Source: Aphrophora alni
Taxonomy: Eukaryota > Arthropoda > Insecta > Hemiptera > Aphrophoridae
Direction of reading: 5' to 3'
Assembly: GCA_963513935.1 (NCBI GenBank)
Contig: OY740765.1
Coordinates: 147,895,830 to 147,959,829, forward strand
Length of the DNA stretch: 64,000 bases
Both the position numbers and the translations under genes were made by a program. This document shows, piece after piece, positions 1-11,129 of this stretch (positions are counted from its first letter, which is position 1; every line of letters begins with the position of its first letter). The notes below the pieces were generated by a model. The model saw only the letters and a program-made list of their open reading frames with translations, made no database searches and was not told the DNA's origin.

Positions 1-910
1 TGAAAAAATGGTCACTGTACAGTTAGAACGAAACTCACTTTGTTTATAAACAGTTTCAAAAGTTACGTACGTCACTACAGATGTACTGTATTACAGTAGA
101 GAGTACTGAGACACAGTTTACTGCGATGTGAAAGGACACAAAACAACAACGCACAAAAAAATGGCGAAGACGCTTCGTGATTGATTAACTGTGCTGCACT
201 GCACCTGTATTTGTTATGACAGCTGAGACTAGGCGGCCGCTAATTGTTTCCGAACAATACCCGAGCGCTTCCGAATGATCCCGAACTACCCCGAAAACTT
301 CCGAATAACTCTCGAGCGTTTTTATTTGCTTTAAAGACACACTTTTGGAGAAAACCAAAATTTTTACAATTTTCCGGTGTGATGCCGGACTAATGGACTT
401 CTACTGTAGTACCAAATAGGTTTTGTAAAATCTAAGCAATTGCTTTCATTGAAATAATTCCAATTGGCAATCTTTTAGTTATTGCACAAAAATCATTATC
501 AATCAGTATCAATTATAGATCAAACATAATGTCTACCGGTAATGGAAGTCCCCAAATTTATAGTAATGTCATGGAAGTTTTTAAAAGTCCCCGATTTTTG
601 TTTTAAGGTCACCGATTTTAGTGGTTTAGATCAAACAGATTTAAAGAGTCGTTTCAGTTTATGTAAAATATTGAAAGAACAGATTCAGAGAATCATTTAT
701 GTATAATATCGATTCATCAATAAGAGTTGTTAATAGTGTACAAGTTTCAATCAAAGTTTTCCTCTAAACCCTACGTAAAACTTCAGTCTGAAAGTTTGTT
801 CCACAAACCGTATGGAACTTCGACTACAGTACCTATGAACTGCGGACTATATGCAGTAGATTGAACTGCCTATGACTCACATATGCGATTTGATTTGGAA
901 GCAAAAATGG
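1..910. other. Non-coding, nothing firmly identified
   Basis: No exon or conserved coding stretch is visible on either strand. Bases 240-320 contain a loose run of five or six CCGAA/CCCGA words spaced about 12-16 bases apart, a degenerate short tandem repeat. Because the BTBD exons further right begin in mid-protein, this stretch is probably an intron of that gene, but the sequence itself does not prove it. Confidence 0.4.
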
Positions 911-3455
911 TTAGACTCGGATAATAACATGTTCAATATGACCTCCGTTCAGTTTTAGGCAACACTCTTATTGTTTTTGAAGGTTTTGCATCATTTTGGT
1001 GAAGAGGGGTTGTTTCATGCTCCTTATACAAATGGTTATTTTTTCCTGGAGTTGGACGATGGTAGCTGGTGGGTCTTCATGGAAAATCTTCTCCTTCAAC
1101 ATTCTCCAGACATAGGCGTCAGGTGGTGTAAGATCGGGGGAGTGGGCTGGGTAAGGAAAGTTTGTTCTAAGGGAGATGAGACAGTTGCCAAAAGTTTCTT
1201 GAAGGAAAGCAATGTAGGTTAAGGCAGTGTAGCTGGTTGCGCCATCTTGCTGGAACCATTGTGAACAAAAAGACAAGTTTTGGGCATGACAAAATCTCCT
1301 GAGGTCTCCTATAAGACAATTAAGAATGACTCTATATCGGTCCTGATTTACGGTAAGAGGATTTCAATTATTGTCTTCCATAAAGTATAAACCAATTATG
1401 CCTCTCCCTGATACAGCACACCAAATGGTTACACGCTTACTATGCTGTTGCTTCTCTACAACACTCTCAGGATGTTCAAACCCAAGAAAACGCGTTTGCT
1501 TGTTTATGAAACCATTAAGGTACACATGACATTCATCTGAAAAACAAACATCACTCAGAAACTCATGTTCTCCATAGCACATTGCTAACATTGAACTGTA
1601 ATACTGAACTCTGATTGTTTTGTTTATATAGTTCAAAGTTTGCCCAGTTTGTATCTTGTAGGGAAAACCACCATTGTTTTTAAACATTCTTCTCAACGAC
1701 GTATTGCTTATATTCAGTTTCAAAAATGTTCGGTATAGGCTTCTTTTCGGTGACTGTGTAATAATTGATAAAAATGAAGAGTTTTATTATTGTTTAAGTT
1801 ATTTATTTTTACAAAAGAAAAGAAATTATTATTTATTTAAGTTAACAATTGCTCGACATTTATGGGCGCCAGATGTTAGACATCAATTTAGAAAAATAAA
1901 TTTACCATTAAATTATAAACTCTCGAGGTCGTAAGTTCTTTTGAAAGGGTACTTACAGTGATTTTCCTGGTTAAATGAATAATCCTTATTTTGCTGAAAC
2001 TTGACATGAATTTATTAACAGAATAATTATACATAAATATTTATCATTACAAAGAAATCAAATAAATCGGCTATAGTTAACATCCTAGCTGAAATGAAAT
2101 ATTTATGCCTTTGAAGAAGGTCTATTTTTAAATCTTGAATTAATCTTAAAGTTGCAACTGTTAAATAGCTTCTTAAATCAAACAGATTAAAGTTATCTGT
2201 TTCTTTATTATTAAATTTACTTTATCAAAATTCTTATTTCTCAAAAAACATAAATGACTTATTAAAAAAATTAAATGTTATAAAAAACAAAACATTAGAC
2301 ATACACTTTTATATATATATATATACATGATATTTTGTTTTCAGCATTTAATAACGCTGATTTACCGTCTTTTTGTTGAGGATTTTCCCCCAAGAAAGCA
2401 CATGTGATGGCTGTCTGTCCACATCGCATCAACTGCACAATTCGAGTTTTTAATTGCACTCGTCTATCTGACCGTGTTTTAAAATGTTTATTAGTTTGAT
2501 AGTTCATTAAATCTTTTACGATTGTTCATCTTCCGACACATTTTTTAATACGATACGCGCTAATTATCTATTGTCTTTGCGCGAAACACTTCGCTCGTTT
2601 TAAACACTTTGTTCAGTTTAATAAAACCAACACCATTTAACACGCTCATCTATAATGTACAGATCACTCTACATTTTTTAATAGTTCAGCACAATCAATA
2701 CGTCTCCAAACACTTCAAATTCAAATTAAGAATCAAACTACTACTGTCCTGCCCAAACTCTGGACTCTGACTCTCTTAACACACCTTGTTCCTACAACTT
2801 CCAAACTAAGACTTTTTACACAACTATCACCTCCAAGCTCCTTCCTGAGACTGAAGAACGCATGGTGAAAAATCTAATAGCCTGTTGGTCCAGGGGTTCA
2901 CAGTCGTTGCTCCAAGGATTCCATTCAATTCCCGCAACGTCAGTGATAAAATCTCTCGCATACGTTACATACACTATTCAATATTTTCTCTTGACCACAA
3001 GTCTTTTGTCTATATTTTTAATAACACACACTACCTAATTTATCATTATTAATTACAACTAATATTTTATACATTATTATTTATTTGAGTTTGGAAATCT
3101 ATGTTAATTTAATATTCTTTATTTTAAATTATACTACTAGTCATGTTTTCGACTTATTTATCTCCTCCCAAATTAATTCTAAACGATTCCCTGTTACTTT
3201 TGTTATTCAAATTAAATTAACCCCTTTTAGGTATTACAACTGTAACACTTGCTGCAACACTCTTCCATGGTTTTCATTTGTGCAGACAGTAGTTGGGCGA
3301 CCTGAATATCCCTTCCGTTGCGTCAAAACTCTACCTGTTCTTCGAAATTTTTGAACAGCATTAATAATAAAAGCAATTGCTAGGCGGGTTTTTGTGAAAA
3401 TGTTCCTGAAAACATAATGCAGTGTGTGACAAACTTGGCCCACCCGCATGTCCAA
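911..3455 (-). pseudogene. Mariner/Tc-like DDE transposase, interrupted
   Basis: Read on the - strand, this is a transposase of the IS630-Tc1-mariner group, in the form common in insect genomes. The N-terminal helix-turn-helix part (3455 down to 3243) ends with the SGRPTTVCTNE segment typical of the linker before the second HTH. The frame then breaks at an inserted element (1757-3238) and resumes exactly after it (1752 down) with FPYKIQ, then a first catalytic Asp in DECHVYLNG and VTIWCAVSGRGIIGLYF. The second Asp is in WFQQDGATS and the third acidic position in HSPDLTPPD. Apart from the insertion I see only an in-frame TGA near 1361 and a TAA at 968-970, after which family-like residues continue to a stop at 911-913. 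It is therefore a recently dead copy. Terminal inverted repeats were not located. It cannot make a functional enzyme as it stands. Confidence 0.88.
1757..3238. mobile_element. Solo-LTR-like insertion with 4-bp target duplication
   Basis: The element begins TGTAATA and ends TATTACA, a 7-bp inverted terminus with TG...CA ends, as in LTRs. It is flanked by the 4-bp direct repeat ACTG at 1753-1756 and 3239-3242, the size expected for Ty3/Gypsy-type integration (4-6 bp). Removing element plus one repeat restores the surrounding transposase frame exactly, which fixes the boundaries. At 1482 bp it is long for an LTR and has no recognisable coding region. Its right half is related to 56395-57211, which ends with the same TTTTTAGGTATTACA terminus. 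Orientation is uncertain. A non-LTR explanation with TIRs is possible but the TG/CA ends favour a solo LTR. Confidence 0.75.
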
Positions 3456-3459
3456 TTCC

Positions 3460-3799
3460 GTATGAGCGAAAATAATACTTTACGATAAAAATTTTCTCTG
3501 CAGTAGTTAGCACCATGTCAGCAAAAACTAACCTCAAATAAGAAAGAAATAATAATCAGGAAGATGTGGCTGGCAACAATCAAAAGTTGACACAGCTGAT
3601 CGCAGTGGCGGCTGGTCTTTGAAAAACTTGCTAGTTGCAAGTGTTTTAAATAACAATATATATGTTAGTATTGTAGATTGTACTTTTGAATTGGAGCTCA
3701 TGTACCATAAACTTAGCATCACTTCAAACCCATATATGTATTAAGGATATAAATTAGAATAAATTATTGAACTTACATTATTTGAAAAGGAAGTCCATT
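3460..3799. other. Non-coding, nothing identified
   Basis: AT-rich sequence between two transposon relics. Short reading frames here show no recognisable family motif. The right end of the mariner-like element should fall near its left border, but I could not define a terminal repeat. Confidence 0.35.
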
Positions 3800-4227
3800 C
3801 GTATTTCTTTCTGGTGGGCGAACTTTTCATTGGAGGCTAATATTGTAAGCTATTTTGTATGTCTTTGCTGATGCTTCATGTTTTTTTTATTATATCAGCA
3901 ATATGATTTAGATTTTAAAATTCTGTCTTAACACATGTGTCTTCTCCACCAAACAATAAACAGGGGAAATGAAATAATGCCAACTTTAATTCGCAGCCAC
4001 AAAACCAACTGCATTTTATGTATAAATCAGAATTAAATTTTTGTTTTAAAAGACCTTTTTCCAGTTTGGACAATGTGGGTAAAACTAGGAAGGTCAGGTG
4101 TAGGCCTACCCAATCGTTTAATTTCACATTTTTCTTCACTTGACAGTAAACTGAAAGGTCTTTGTAATAATTTTTCAACAGAATTCATCGTCCTAACAAA
4201 ACTGTCATTAACTAATAATTTAACCAA
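3800..4227 (-). pseudogene. hAT/ZMYM1-type TTF zinc-finger relic
   Basis: The - strand translation carries LSSEEKCEIKRLGRPTPDLP and, in a shifted frame, WFCGCELKLALFHFPCLLFGG. These match the TTF-type zinc finger at the N terminus of hAT transposases and ZMYM1-like proteins, where LGRPTP is followed by W-C-GC and FCFPCLLFG. A further degraded stretch (3914 to about 3820) still reads like the K-HE-S helix that follows in the family. At least one frameshift separates the pieces and the dimerisation and catalytic domains are absent. It is a fragment of a dead hAT-superfamily element; a domesticated ZMYM1-like gene is much less likely because the frame is broken. Confidence 0.65.
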
Positions 4228-6110
4228 ATCTTAATCTTAAAACTAATATTACTTAGAACCACTCAAAAACCACACATAACTTCATATAAGAACAAATATG
4301 ATTACCGAGTTTTATTTATTATGGACAAACAATGTGAAAATAAATAGCATTAATCTGTGGCGTATTTTATTGTATAATGTACATTTGAAATTGAATAAAC
4401 TTGCAATTGCACTACTTAATTATTTGAAGGCTACAGCTGATAACTTTCATTAACATATAAAATATAAGATGTGTATAAATCAAAATGTTTTCAAAATAAA
4501 AGTAAATATGTTCACATTCTCAATAATACAGGAAATCTGGGAAATAAATAAATATGTACATAGTTTCTGTATACAAACAAGAGCTAATGATTTCTTTGGA
4601 ATTTTGTTTCAAAACATATAAACAATAATATGTTATACTTGTTAACAATGGTATGAACTGTGTTTAGCTATGAAGTTACTTGTTTATGTTTACAAAAACT
4701 AAAACTGGTGTTTCTATATTATTTGTTATAATGAGGAATAAGCTGTTTCTGATGAAAGAAAATTCCCCAAAACCAAAATAAAACACTAGCAACACAAAAA
4801 CTGTATAGTTTTGTTTATTCTACCTTATGTACATTTCTTAAGCTTTTTCTCTTAACAAATATCTATGAATTCAGTTGTTTCAATGATGCCAGTGTCGATT
4901 TAAAAAAATGAGTACAAAATCATACTTAAACTTATCAAAGTACATGTACACAATACAATAAACCGGCATTTTAAAGAATATAAAAATAAAAAAACTGAAA
5001 TAAAAACGTACAAATTATTAAACTTAACCTAACCAATATAAAATTTCTTTTTCTTCATAAAAATCATGTGTTACACCTTCCTACCCCTTACTGTTTTAGA
5101 CTGACACCTGACTAGATCTGAGCCATCAACTATGCCAGCGAAGAGCAATGTAGGTTTGAGGGAATAATGACTAGGTCAAAGTGGAGGAGTGCTGGTTGTT
5201 ATGGACGTGCAGATGAGTCATCATTGGGAGTATCAATGTTGCTAGGTTTTAACCGTTTAAACTCCAAGTCTTACCAAGTCAAAATGATATTACTCATCTT
5301 TAGTTATTTTATTGTGAATCATTATTTATAAGAAACCCACACAATTCCATTGCATTTTATGATTTTATTTTATGTTGTTATTTCTCTATGAAAAATGATT
5401 TAATGTTGCAAATTATTTACAGTTTGCAAAAAATGTTTCTAATCCCGTTCTGTAATGCAATGCCACTGTGAGTTAGCTGTTTTTTCAAACAACTAATTTT
5501 TCTGTATTTTCTTTATTATTGACAAGGAAGGTAATTCAGGGCTTTCATTTTCGCAAATTTTTCCACATGTTGTCTTTGTCAATATTCACAGCTTCAACTA
5601 ACTCGGACAGTGACCTGGCTGTCTTCTGAAACAATCTGGCTAATTTTCTTCGATTATTGAAGTGGAAGGTCATCTAGGGAGTTTGTCGTATTCCATACAA
5701 CTCAAACATAGTTTTTTGTACTACCCAAAAATACTTGCATAAGATATGCAATCTTTCCTATTAGCCTCAGTAAGCAATTGAAAACAATTTTTGGTATTTT
5801 CTTCAATTTGACTAAAAATTTAAGATTGACATGTCACTTTTCAACTTTTATGCATTATTCTGGCAGACAACAGAAAACGCAACTGCATTAAACAGATGAC
5901 TCGCTTTAAATCGAATGGCTGAAATTATTTTTTTGTCATACACATTCAGACACCTTCAAGATCTTTGCCAAATAGCTCACAATCAGTTCTCATTTCTTTC
6001 TCTAGGAAGTAGAAATACAATCTTATTATTTAATAGACACTCCTCTAATATAAAAATGTAATGAGAGTTAAAGCCCGTGCATGTTTCTAATATTATAATA
6101 ATGTTTGCAG
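4228..6110. other. Probable BTBD intron, nothing else identified
   Basis: AT-rich sequence without a recognisable exon or repeat. The right end is a 3' splice site (ATGTTTGCAG, ending at 6110) that opens the first BTBD exon, so at least the right part is an intron of that gene. I see no BTB-domain exon here. Confidence 0.5.
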
Positions 6111-6331
6111 TCTAACCTGGGTGCTGATAATGCATTTATGTTGTTAACACAAGCTAGATTATTTGATGAGCCACACTTGGCAGAATTGTGTTTAGATACT
6201 ATAGACAAGAATACTGCAGAATCATTATTAGCAGATGGGTTCACTGATGTAGATTTGGATACTTTGACCACTGTATTGCAACGAAACACTCTACGTATAA
6301 GAGAAGCAAAGTTATTTCAAGCTGTTATGAG
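6111..6331 (+). CDS. BTBD2: BTBD1/BTBD2-like protein, BACK-domain exon
   Basis: An internal exon bounded by TTTGCAG at 6104-6110 and a GTAATA donor at 6332. It encodes 73 codons plus two bases in frame 6111, starting [20 protein letters not shown] and continuing with [11 protein letters not shown] and [10 protein letters not shown], the start of the BACK domain that follows the BTB domain in BTBD1/BTBD2. Family members are nuclear or cytoplasmic adaptors: BTBD1 and BTBD2 bind topoisomerase I and are thought to link substrates to Cullin-3 ubiquitin ligases. The exon ends on AG, completed by T in the next exon to give Ser. The upstream BTB exons are not in the window. It is closest to BTBD1/2; BTBD3/6 share the architecture but fit less well. 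A start codon here is unlikely because the domain is entered in the middle. Confidence 0.93.
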
Positions 6332-6896
6332 GTAATATTTTTGTAAATATATTCAGTGTTGTATGAATTTATATCTCTGGATACATATGTACATGTTTTA
6401 TTTTAATCATATGTAAGAAAGGGAATTCATTTTCGTAATCTTGTTTCTTTTGTATAAAGAATTTTCCAGAATAGCAGGATATTTTTGCACCTTTTTTAAT
6501 AGTTAAAAAAAAATATATAATTATTATTATCCAAAAGCCAACTTGTTATATAGCCTATATCATTTTTTCAGGAAGGTGCATAGAATTTTTCTATGTAATG
6601 AATAAATGTTGGAGTTAGTATGTCAGGAATCAAAAAAATATGCTGTTGCTGAAGTTTAAAAGTGTCTATGTACACCATAAACAAAAATTTTCTAATTTGT
6701 TCAAGATGTAACGAAAATTGTTGAAATTTATTGTGAGTAAAAGTGTGTAAAAATATGTACCATTTTTGAAAAGTAACATTTTGAAAAATCTGTTTTTATA
6801 AAAAAAAATACAAAATAACCAAAATTTGGGGCTATTTTAAAAATTCATCAAAAATGGTAATATTGTCCAAAACCCAACATTTATGTAATGAAACAC

Positions 6897-7014
6897 AATT
6901 TTGGGGTTAGTATTTCAAGAATCAAAAAATGTGTGATAACCAAAGCCAAACGACATATATGTCTTTTGGCTTTGGTTATCACACATTTTTTGATTCTTGA
7001 AATACTAATCCCAA

Positions 7015-7018
<4 letters not shown>
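6897..7018. repeat. 122-base near-perfect palindrome (hairpin)
   Basis: The left arm beginning AATTTTGGGGTTAGTATTTC is followed at once by its reverse complement, with two mismatches over about 58 bases. The centre is the self-complementary GACATATATGTC, so there is essentially no loop. The right end abuts an AT microsatellite. Confidence 0.9.

Positions 7019-7020
<2 letters not shown>

Positions 7021-7052
<32 letters not shown>
7021..7052. repeat. (AT)16 microsatellite
   Basis: Uninterrupted AT dinucleotides directly after the palindrome at 6897-7018, inside the BTBD intron. Confidence 0.97.
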
Positions 7053-7054
<2 letters not shown>

Positions 7055-8346
7055 TGTAATACATTTTTTGTATTTTTTCAAGATATACAAAAATTTTATG
7101 ATGTAGTTGTGTATAAAAGTTGTTAAAAAAATATATCAATATCAAAAATTTGCATTAAAAGAAAATAATTTTTTAAGAAAAAAGTACAAAATAGCTAAAA
7201 AGTTAGGCCTATTTTGAAACATTCACCAAAAAGAGTTATTTTATCCAAAACCCATCTTGTTATACCCCATAGTTTAGAGAAGGGTACATAGAATTTTACT
7301 GTGAATTTATAAATTTTCTAGAATCAGGTAATCAAGAATGAGAAAAATTGTCTTTACGTCACAAAACTTTACAATAAAAAAAATATCCACTAACAAACTT
7401 GTATAAAATAGCAGAAATTTATTTTTAGCTATTGAAACACTTTCAATAGTTCTAGAATATAGTTGTGAAGATAAATTTGTATCAACAAAACATAATAAAT
7501 ACATCACTATAGATTATAAAATAATAAACTCACAAAACAATAAACCCGAAAAGCAGTAAACTTGGCTGAGTGCCACCACACAAAATGGCTATCACGGTCA
7601 ATGAAAAAAAAAAACTTGATTCCGTTTAAGATACAGTACAAACAAAATATTTGGAAAATAGAGAAGTTTATTATGTAAAACGAAACCTTTAAAATGATAT
7701 AAAGATAGACAAAATAATCGAAATATTTCTAATTGATATTTGACATCATGTCCGTTGACACACATGGTTGTCGCATTGGTCATCCCGGGATATGATTTTT
7801 ATAATGTCTGTACTAACTATAAGAGTTATGATAGTTTAGAAGGCATAGATCAAAAGACAAAGAAAAATACTATAAAATAGTGTCTTTTTGAAGTAGTTGG
7901 GCAGAAATGTGAATTTGTGAAAAATACATAAAAATGATATAATTTTGTCTTCTGCTTGTCGTGTTATTCACTAGCAATGAAGTACACAGACTTTAGTGAT
8001 TTATTAAACTTTTTATGGACTTTTGGATGAGTATGAAGTCCAAAAGCTTATAATCATTTAGATCATTAACCTTTACTGGTACCTAAATTATTGCGATAAG
8101 GCATTTTTTAGTAGGCGCAATGTTGAATTTAAAAAAATGTTTTTTGCAACTACCCGTTGTCAGTTGCCACTTTAGGAATGCAAGAATGCGACAACCCGTT
8201 ATCGACCGCCAGTTCCAGAGTTAATCTCATTTTTGAAGTAATAGGAAATATGTTACTAGTCCAATAAATAGTTCAGAATAAGTAGTAGTCAGTTGGTTTG
8301 TTCTGCCTATCTTTATTCAATCATTAGAAATATATTGTAAAAAAAA

Positions 8347-8366
8347 ATATATATATATATATATAT
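8347..8366. repeat. (AT)10 microsatellite
   Basis: Short uninterrupted AT run preceded by a small A tract, inside the BTBD intron. Confidence 0.95.
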
Positions 8367-8960
8367 TCCATCGAAGGTGCAAAAAGTCAAATTTTTACAG
8401 ATAACTCAGAAACTTTTATATTACTTTTATACGAGCCGGACACGACTTTCACTTACCTCTAGCCGGATGCGGCTCTTTTTACACTGAATCAACAATCATA
8501 AATCAATGAATAAACTGATAAATGACAATAATACAACTAATAACAACAATGAATAATTAACAAATTCATTTTTAAGCGATTAACAATAAATAAATTTTTT
8601 TGATGTAAAATAAATTTTAAATGGAATAGGATTACATTTTAATTTTAAATAATATAAAAGTAATTAAAATGGAATACTAATGAGCAGAAGTTTAATTATT
8701 TTGTTTTCTTGTTGAATAGTTTTGAGTGTCCATATTAGCAGTGAGTCGTTTAAAATTAAGTTAATCATTTGTTAAAGCTAGTTCAGTTAAATCTTCATCT
8801 GTAAAAATTGATTTGCGTTTGGATATAATAAATTTTAGTGTTGAATATAATGCTACACAAGAATAGGTTGTACCAAAAATGGAGATTAACCTTGTAGCAC
8901 ATTAGAAATATTATAGATAATATTTAAAGTTATATATAATAATAACTGTTATGTTTGCAG

Positions 8961-9278
8961 TTGGTCTGAAGCAGAATGTCTCAGAAAAGAACTTGAAGTG
9001 ACACCAGAAAACCAACGACTTGTTCTTGGATCAGGTCTAAATTTAATTAGATTCCCTCTTATGTCAGTAGAAGAGTTTGCCACCGGTGCCGCACAGTCAG
9101 GTATCCTAACAGATAGAGAAGTTGTGTCTTTGTTCCTCTACTTCACAGTTAATCCTAAACCTACTGTCAGTTTCTTGAATACACCAAGATGCTCGATGAC
9201 TGGCAAAGAGCAATCAGTTAACAGGTTCCAACAGATAGAGAGTCGATGGGGATACAGTGGCACTAGTGATAGAATAAG
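8961..9278 (+). CDS. BTBD2: BTBD1/BTBD2-like protein, BACK to PHR exon
   Basis: The exon follows TTTGCAG (ends 8960) and stops before GTAAGA at 9279. One base completes the preceding Ser codon, 105 codons follow, and AG is left for the next exon. The product reads [14 protein letters not shown], then [39 protein letters not shown] and, at the end, [19 protein letters not shown]. The first part completes the BACK domain, and the last part opens the PHR domain, the beta-sandwich named for PAM/Highwire/RPM-1. These words are strongly conserved in BTBD1/BTBD2 across animals. The donor is placed at AATAAG|GTAAGA because AG plus the A of the next exon gives Arg, followed by Phe as in homologues. 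No frameshift or stop is present. Confidence 0.95.
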
Positions 9279-9569
9279 GTAAGATTAGGTATAATTAGGT
9301 TAACTGTATTGCTCGGAAAATCCAGATTTTCCATTCCTTTTGGGGGAGGGGGGTGTTTCATAAGTCAGTGATTTGATGACATTCAAATCATAAGTTTTAT
9401 TTTTACTTTGACATTATTTGCCATCTTACTGAGGTATACACACAAAGTTTTAAATATATCTGTCCAATATAAAATGTTTGAAACCTAATAAGTTTGTGAT
9501 TCTTTGCTGTATTGGAAAAAAATGAATTTCTAATATTTATAAAGAACTATTTTGTATTGAAAAACCATT

Positions 9570-9945
9570 TGTGGCCCAGCTAAAGAGCCCAATATTATTG
9601 ATAAACGAAAGGGGATTATACATTTTTTTTTCAATAATAAAGAACGTGCAATAATTGGGTAGACGGATATTGTTGGATCAGCGCGATTTCACCAGGGGGG
9701 GGGGAGAAGATGCAGTTGGAGTGGCTTGAGTAGTCAGTCAGTGCCGGGAGCTACAAAATTTGAATTTAAAAACTAATCATGTCTTTTCATGGAGGGGAAC
9801 GTAGTAATAAGACTATGAAACAACTAATTATAATAAAATGGATCATAATTTCATAAACTTGCGTGTGATTTAATTTATCGCCTGAGACCATGTCCTCGTC
9901 GCCATCCTAACAACGATTTTGGCCAACGTGGATGCAGCCTCCACA
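9570..9945 (+). repeat. Putative 5' LTR of Ty3/Gypsy relic
   Basis: A 376-bp segment begins TGTGG and ends CCACA, giving matched TG...CA termini. It is followed after three bases by AGTGTCAGAAGTAGGATC, which resembles the TGGTGTCAGAAGTGGGAT primer-binding region known from many insect Ty3/Gypsy elements. The right-hand boundary is well supported by this primer site; the left boundary rests only on the inverted TGTGG. I find no matching 3' LTR in the window. Confidence 0.65.
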
Positions 9946-9946
9946 A

Positions 9947-9967
9947 ATAGTGTCAGAAGTAGGATCC
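9947..9967 (+). promoter_or_regulatory. Putative tRNA primer-binding site
   Basis: AGTGTCAGAAGTAGGATC directly downstream of the LTR differs by single bases from the GTGTCAGAAGTGGGATC motif used to prime minus-strand DNA synthesis in many insect Gypsy elements (tRNA-Leu type, from memory). It marks the start of the internal region. Confidence 0.55.
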
Positions 9968-10299
9968 CGACTGGTGCTTTGGGATTGGCGCAGTCACAAG
10001 GAAATAGATAAGCAATTACACTTCTCAAATTACAAGAATTTAAAAAAAAAATATTTTAAATCAAAATTATTCAGGGAAAAGTTAAAAGCTTTAAATGTAA
10101 ATTAAAAAAAAAAAAAAATTAATTTCTACTATGTTCCCTCTATTTACTCTACTTCTTACTCTAAATAATTTTGGTAACTTGAAATTTTAATTTTAAAGAA
10201 AGAAATTAGTTTTAAATTTGAGCCTATGAGTATTTCCATTCATGTGAAAGATTAGAGAATCTTTCACAAGGAGAAAGGCATATCAGGGAAAATTTTTCT

Positions 10300-10960
10300 G
10301 AAAAAGGGAAAATTCTTCATGATTCAAGGCAAATCTCCAAAGATTGGAAAGACCAATAGAAAACCACACCAAAAAATAACTCTTTTAAAATTTTAATTAA
10401 CAGGTTTTGCTAAGTCCTATATCCAACCAACCAAACCAGAGCGACTAGCTTTGAAGAGATTACGGAAGCTTTAATAAAACATTTTTCTAAAACATTGCCA
10501 AACTCATATTATTTGGAGTTGCTAGGTCAAAGCAGGGAAAATGTGAGTCAGTAACAGGGACATTGCAGTGACGATAGACGAGGTTCAAAATCATTTATTG
10601 GATAAGGGAATGGATCTCCCAGATATAAAACAAACCCCAGGGAATCAGGGAAATTTTTGTGAATCATGTAAAATGAGAGGTCATTTAGTACAGAATGTAG
10701 GAACAATCCACAAAATGTAGGATGGCTACAGCAATTCCAAACGAATTTTCATACATTTCAGATGCGAGACTTTAGGCTGTATATGAGTATACCATATGGT
10801 CAATTCACACCTTGCCCGACAAATGATATTCAGATGTATTCCAAGGAGAGACCAAATTTTAGGGGACAACAATTTAGCACTAAGGGGAAAACTAACGGCT
10901 GGAGACCGAATTTACCCGGGAGGACTAGGGGATCACAAAAAAACATTTAAGGTTTCGTGA
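10300..10960 (+). pseudogene. Ty3/Gypsy gag relic with decayed zinc knuckle
   Basis: The frame is broken many times, but 10658-10696 still encodes CESCKMRGHLVQN, a nucleocapsid zinc knuckle of the CX2CX4HX4C type. The final Cys is lost (Val in the present frame, with an adjacent indel). Upstream, LELLGQSRENV and neighbouring pieces read like the end of a Gypsy capsid region. Gag would have packaged the element's RNA in cytoplasmic particles. No functional product is possible. Confidence 0.6.
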
Positions 10961-11129
10961 CTTATTTTGAAAACCAAATGGGTTTTCATAATAACGGGAA
11001 TCAATATTATCGGGGGACAGGCAATGGAGAGAATCGGGGTAATTTAAAATGGGCGGGGGATGAACTAACGTGCCTGTACTTATCCTCAAAATTAGTAAGT
11101 TATCCATACGAACCTCAGAGCATGGTACC

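Larger units (their letters stand above)
6332..8960 (+). other. BTBD intron (2629 bp)
   Basis: Intron between the two BACK-domain exons, running from GTAATA to TTTGCAG. It contains a 122-base palindromic hairpin (6897-7018), a weaker relative of one hairpin arm around 6600-6660, two AT microsatellites, and a block near 7190-8000 that resembles sequence in the next intron (13080-14180). No exon is visible inside. Confidence 0.85.

Noticed and set aside
968..1222. + strand frame opposite the transposase
   Set aside because: Shadow of the - strand transposase coding sequence.
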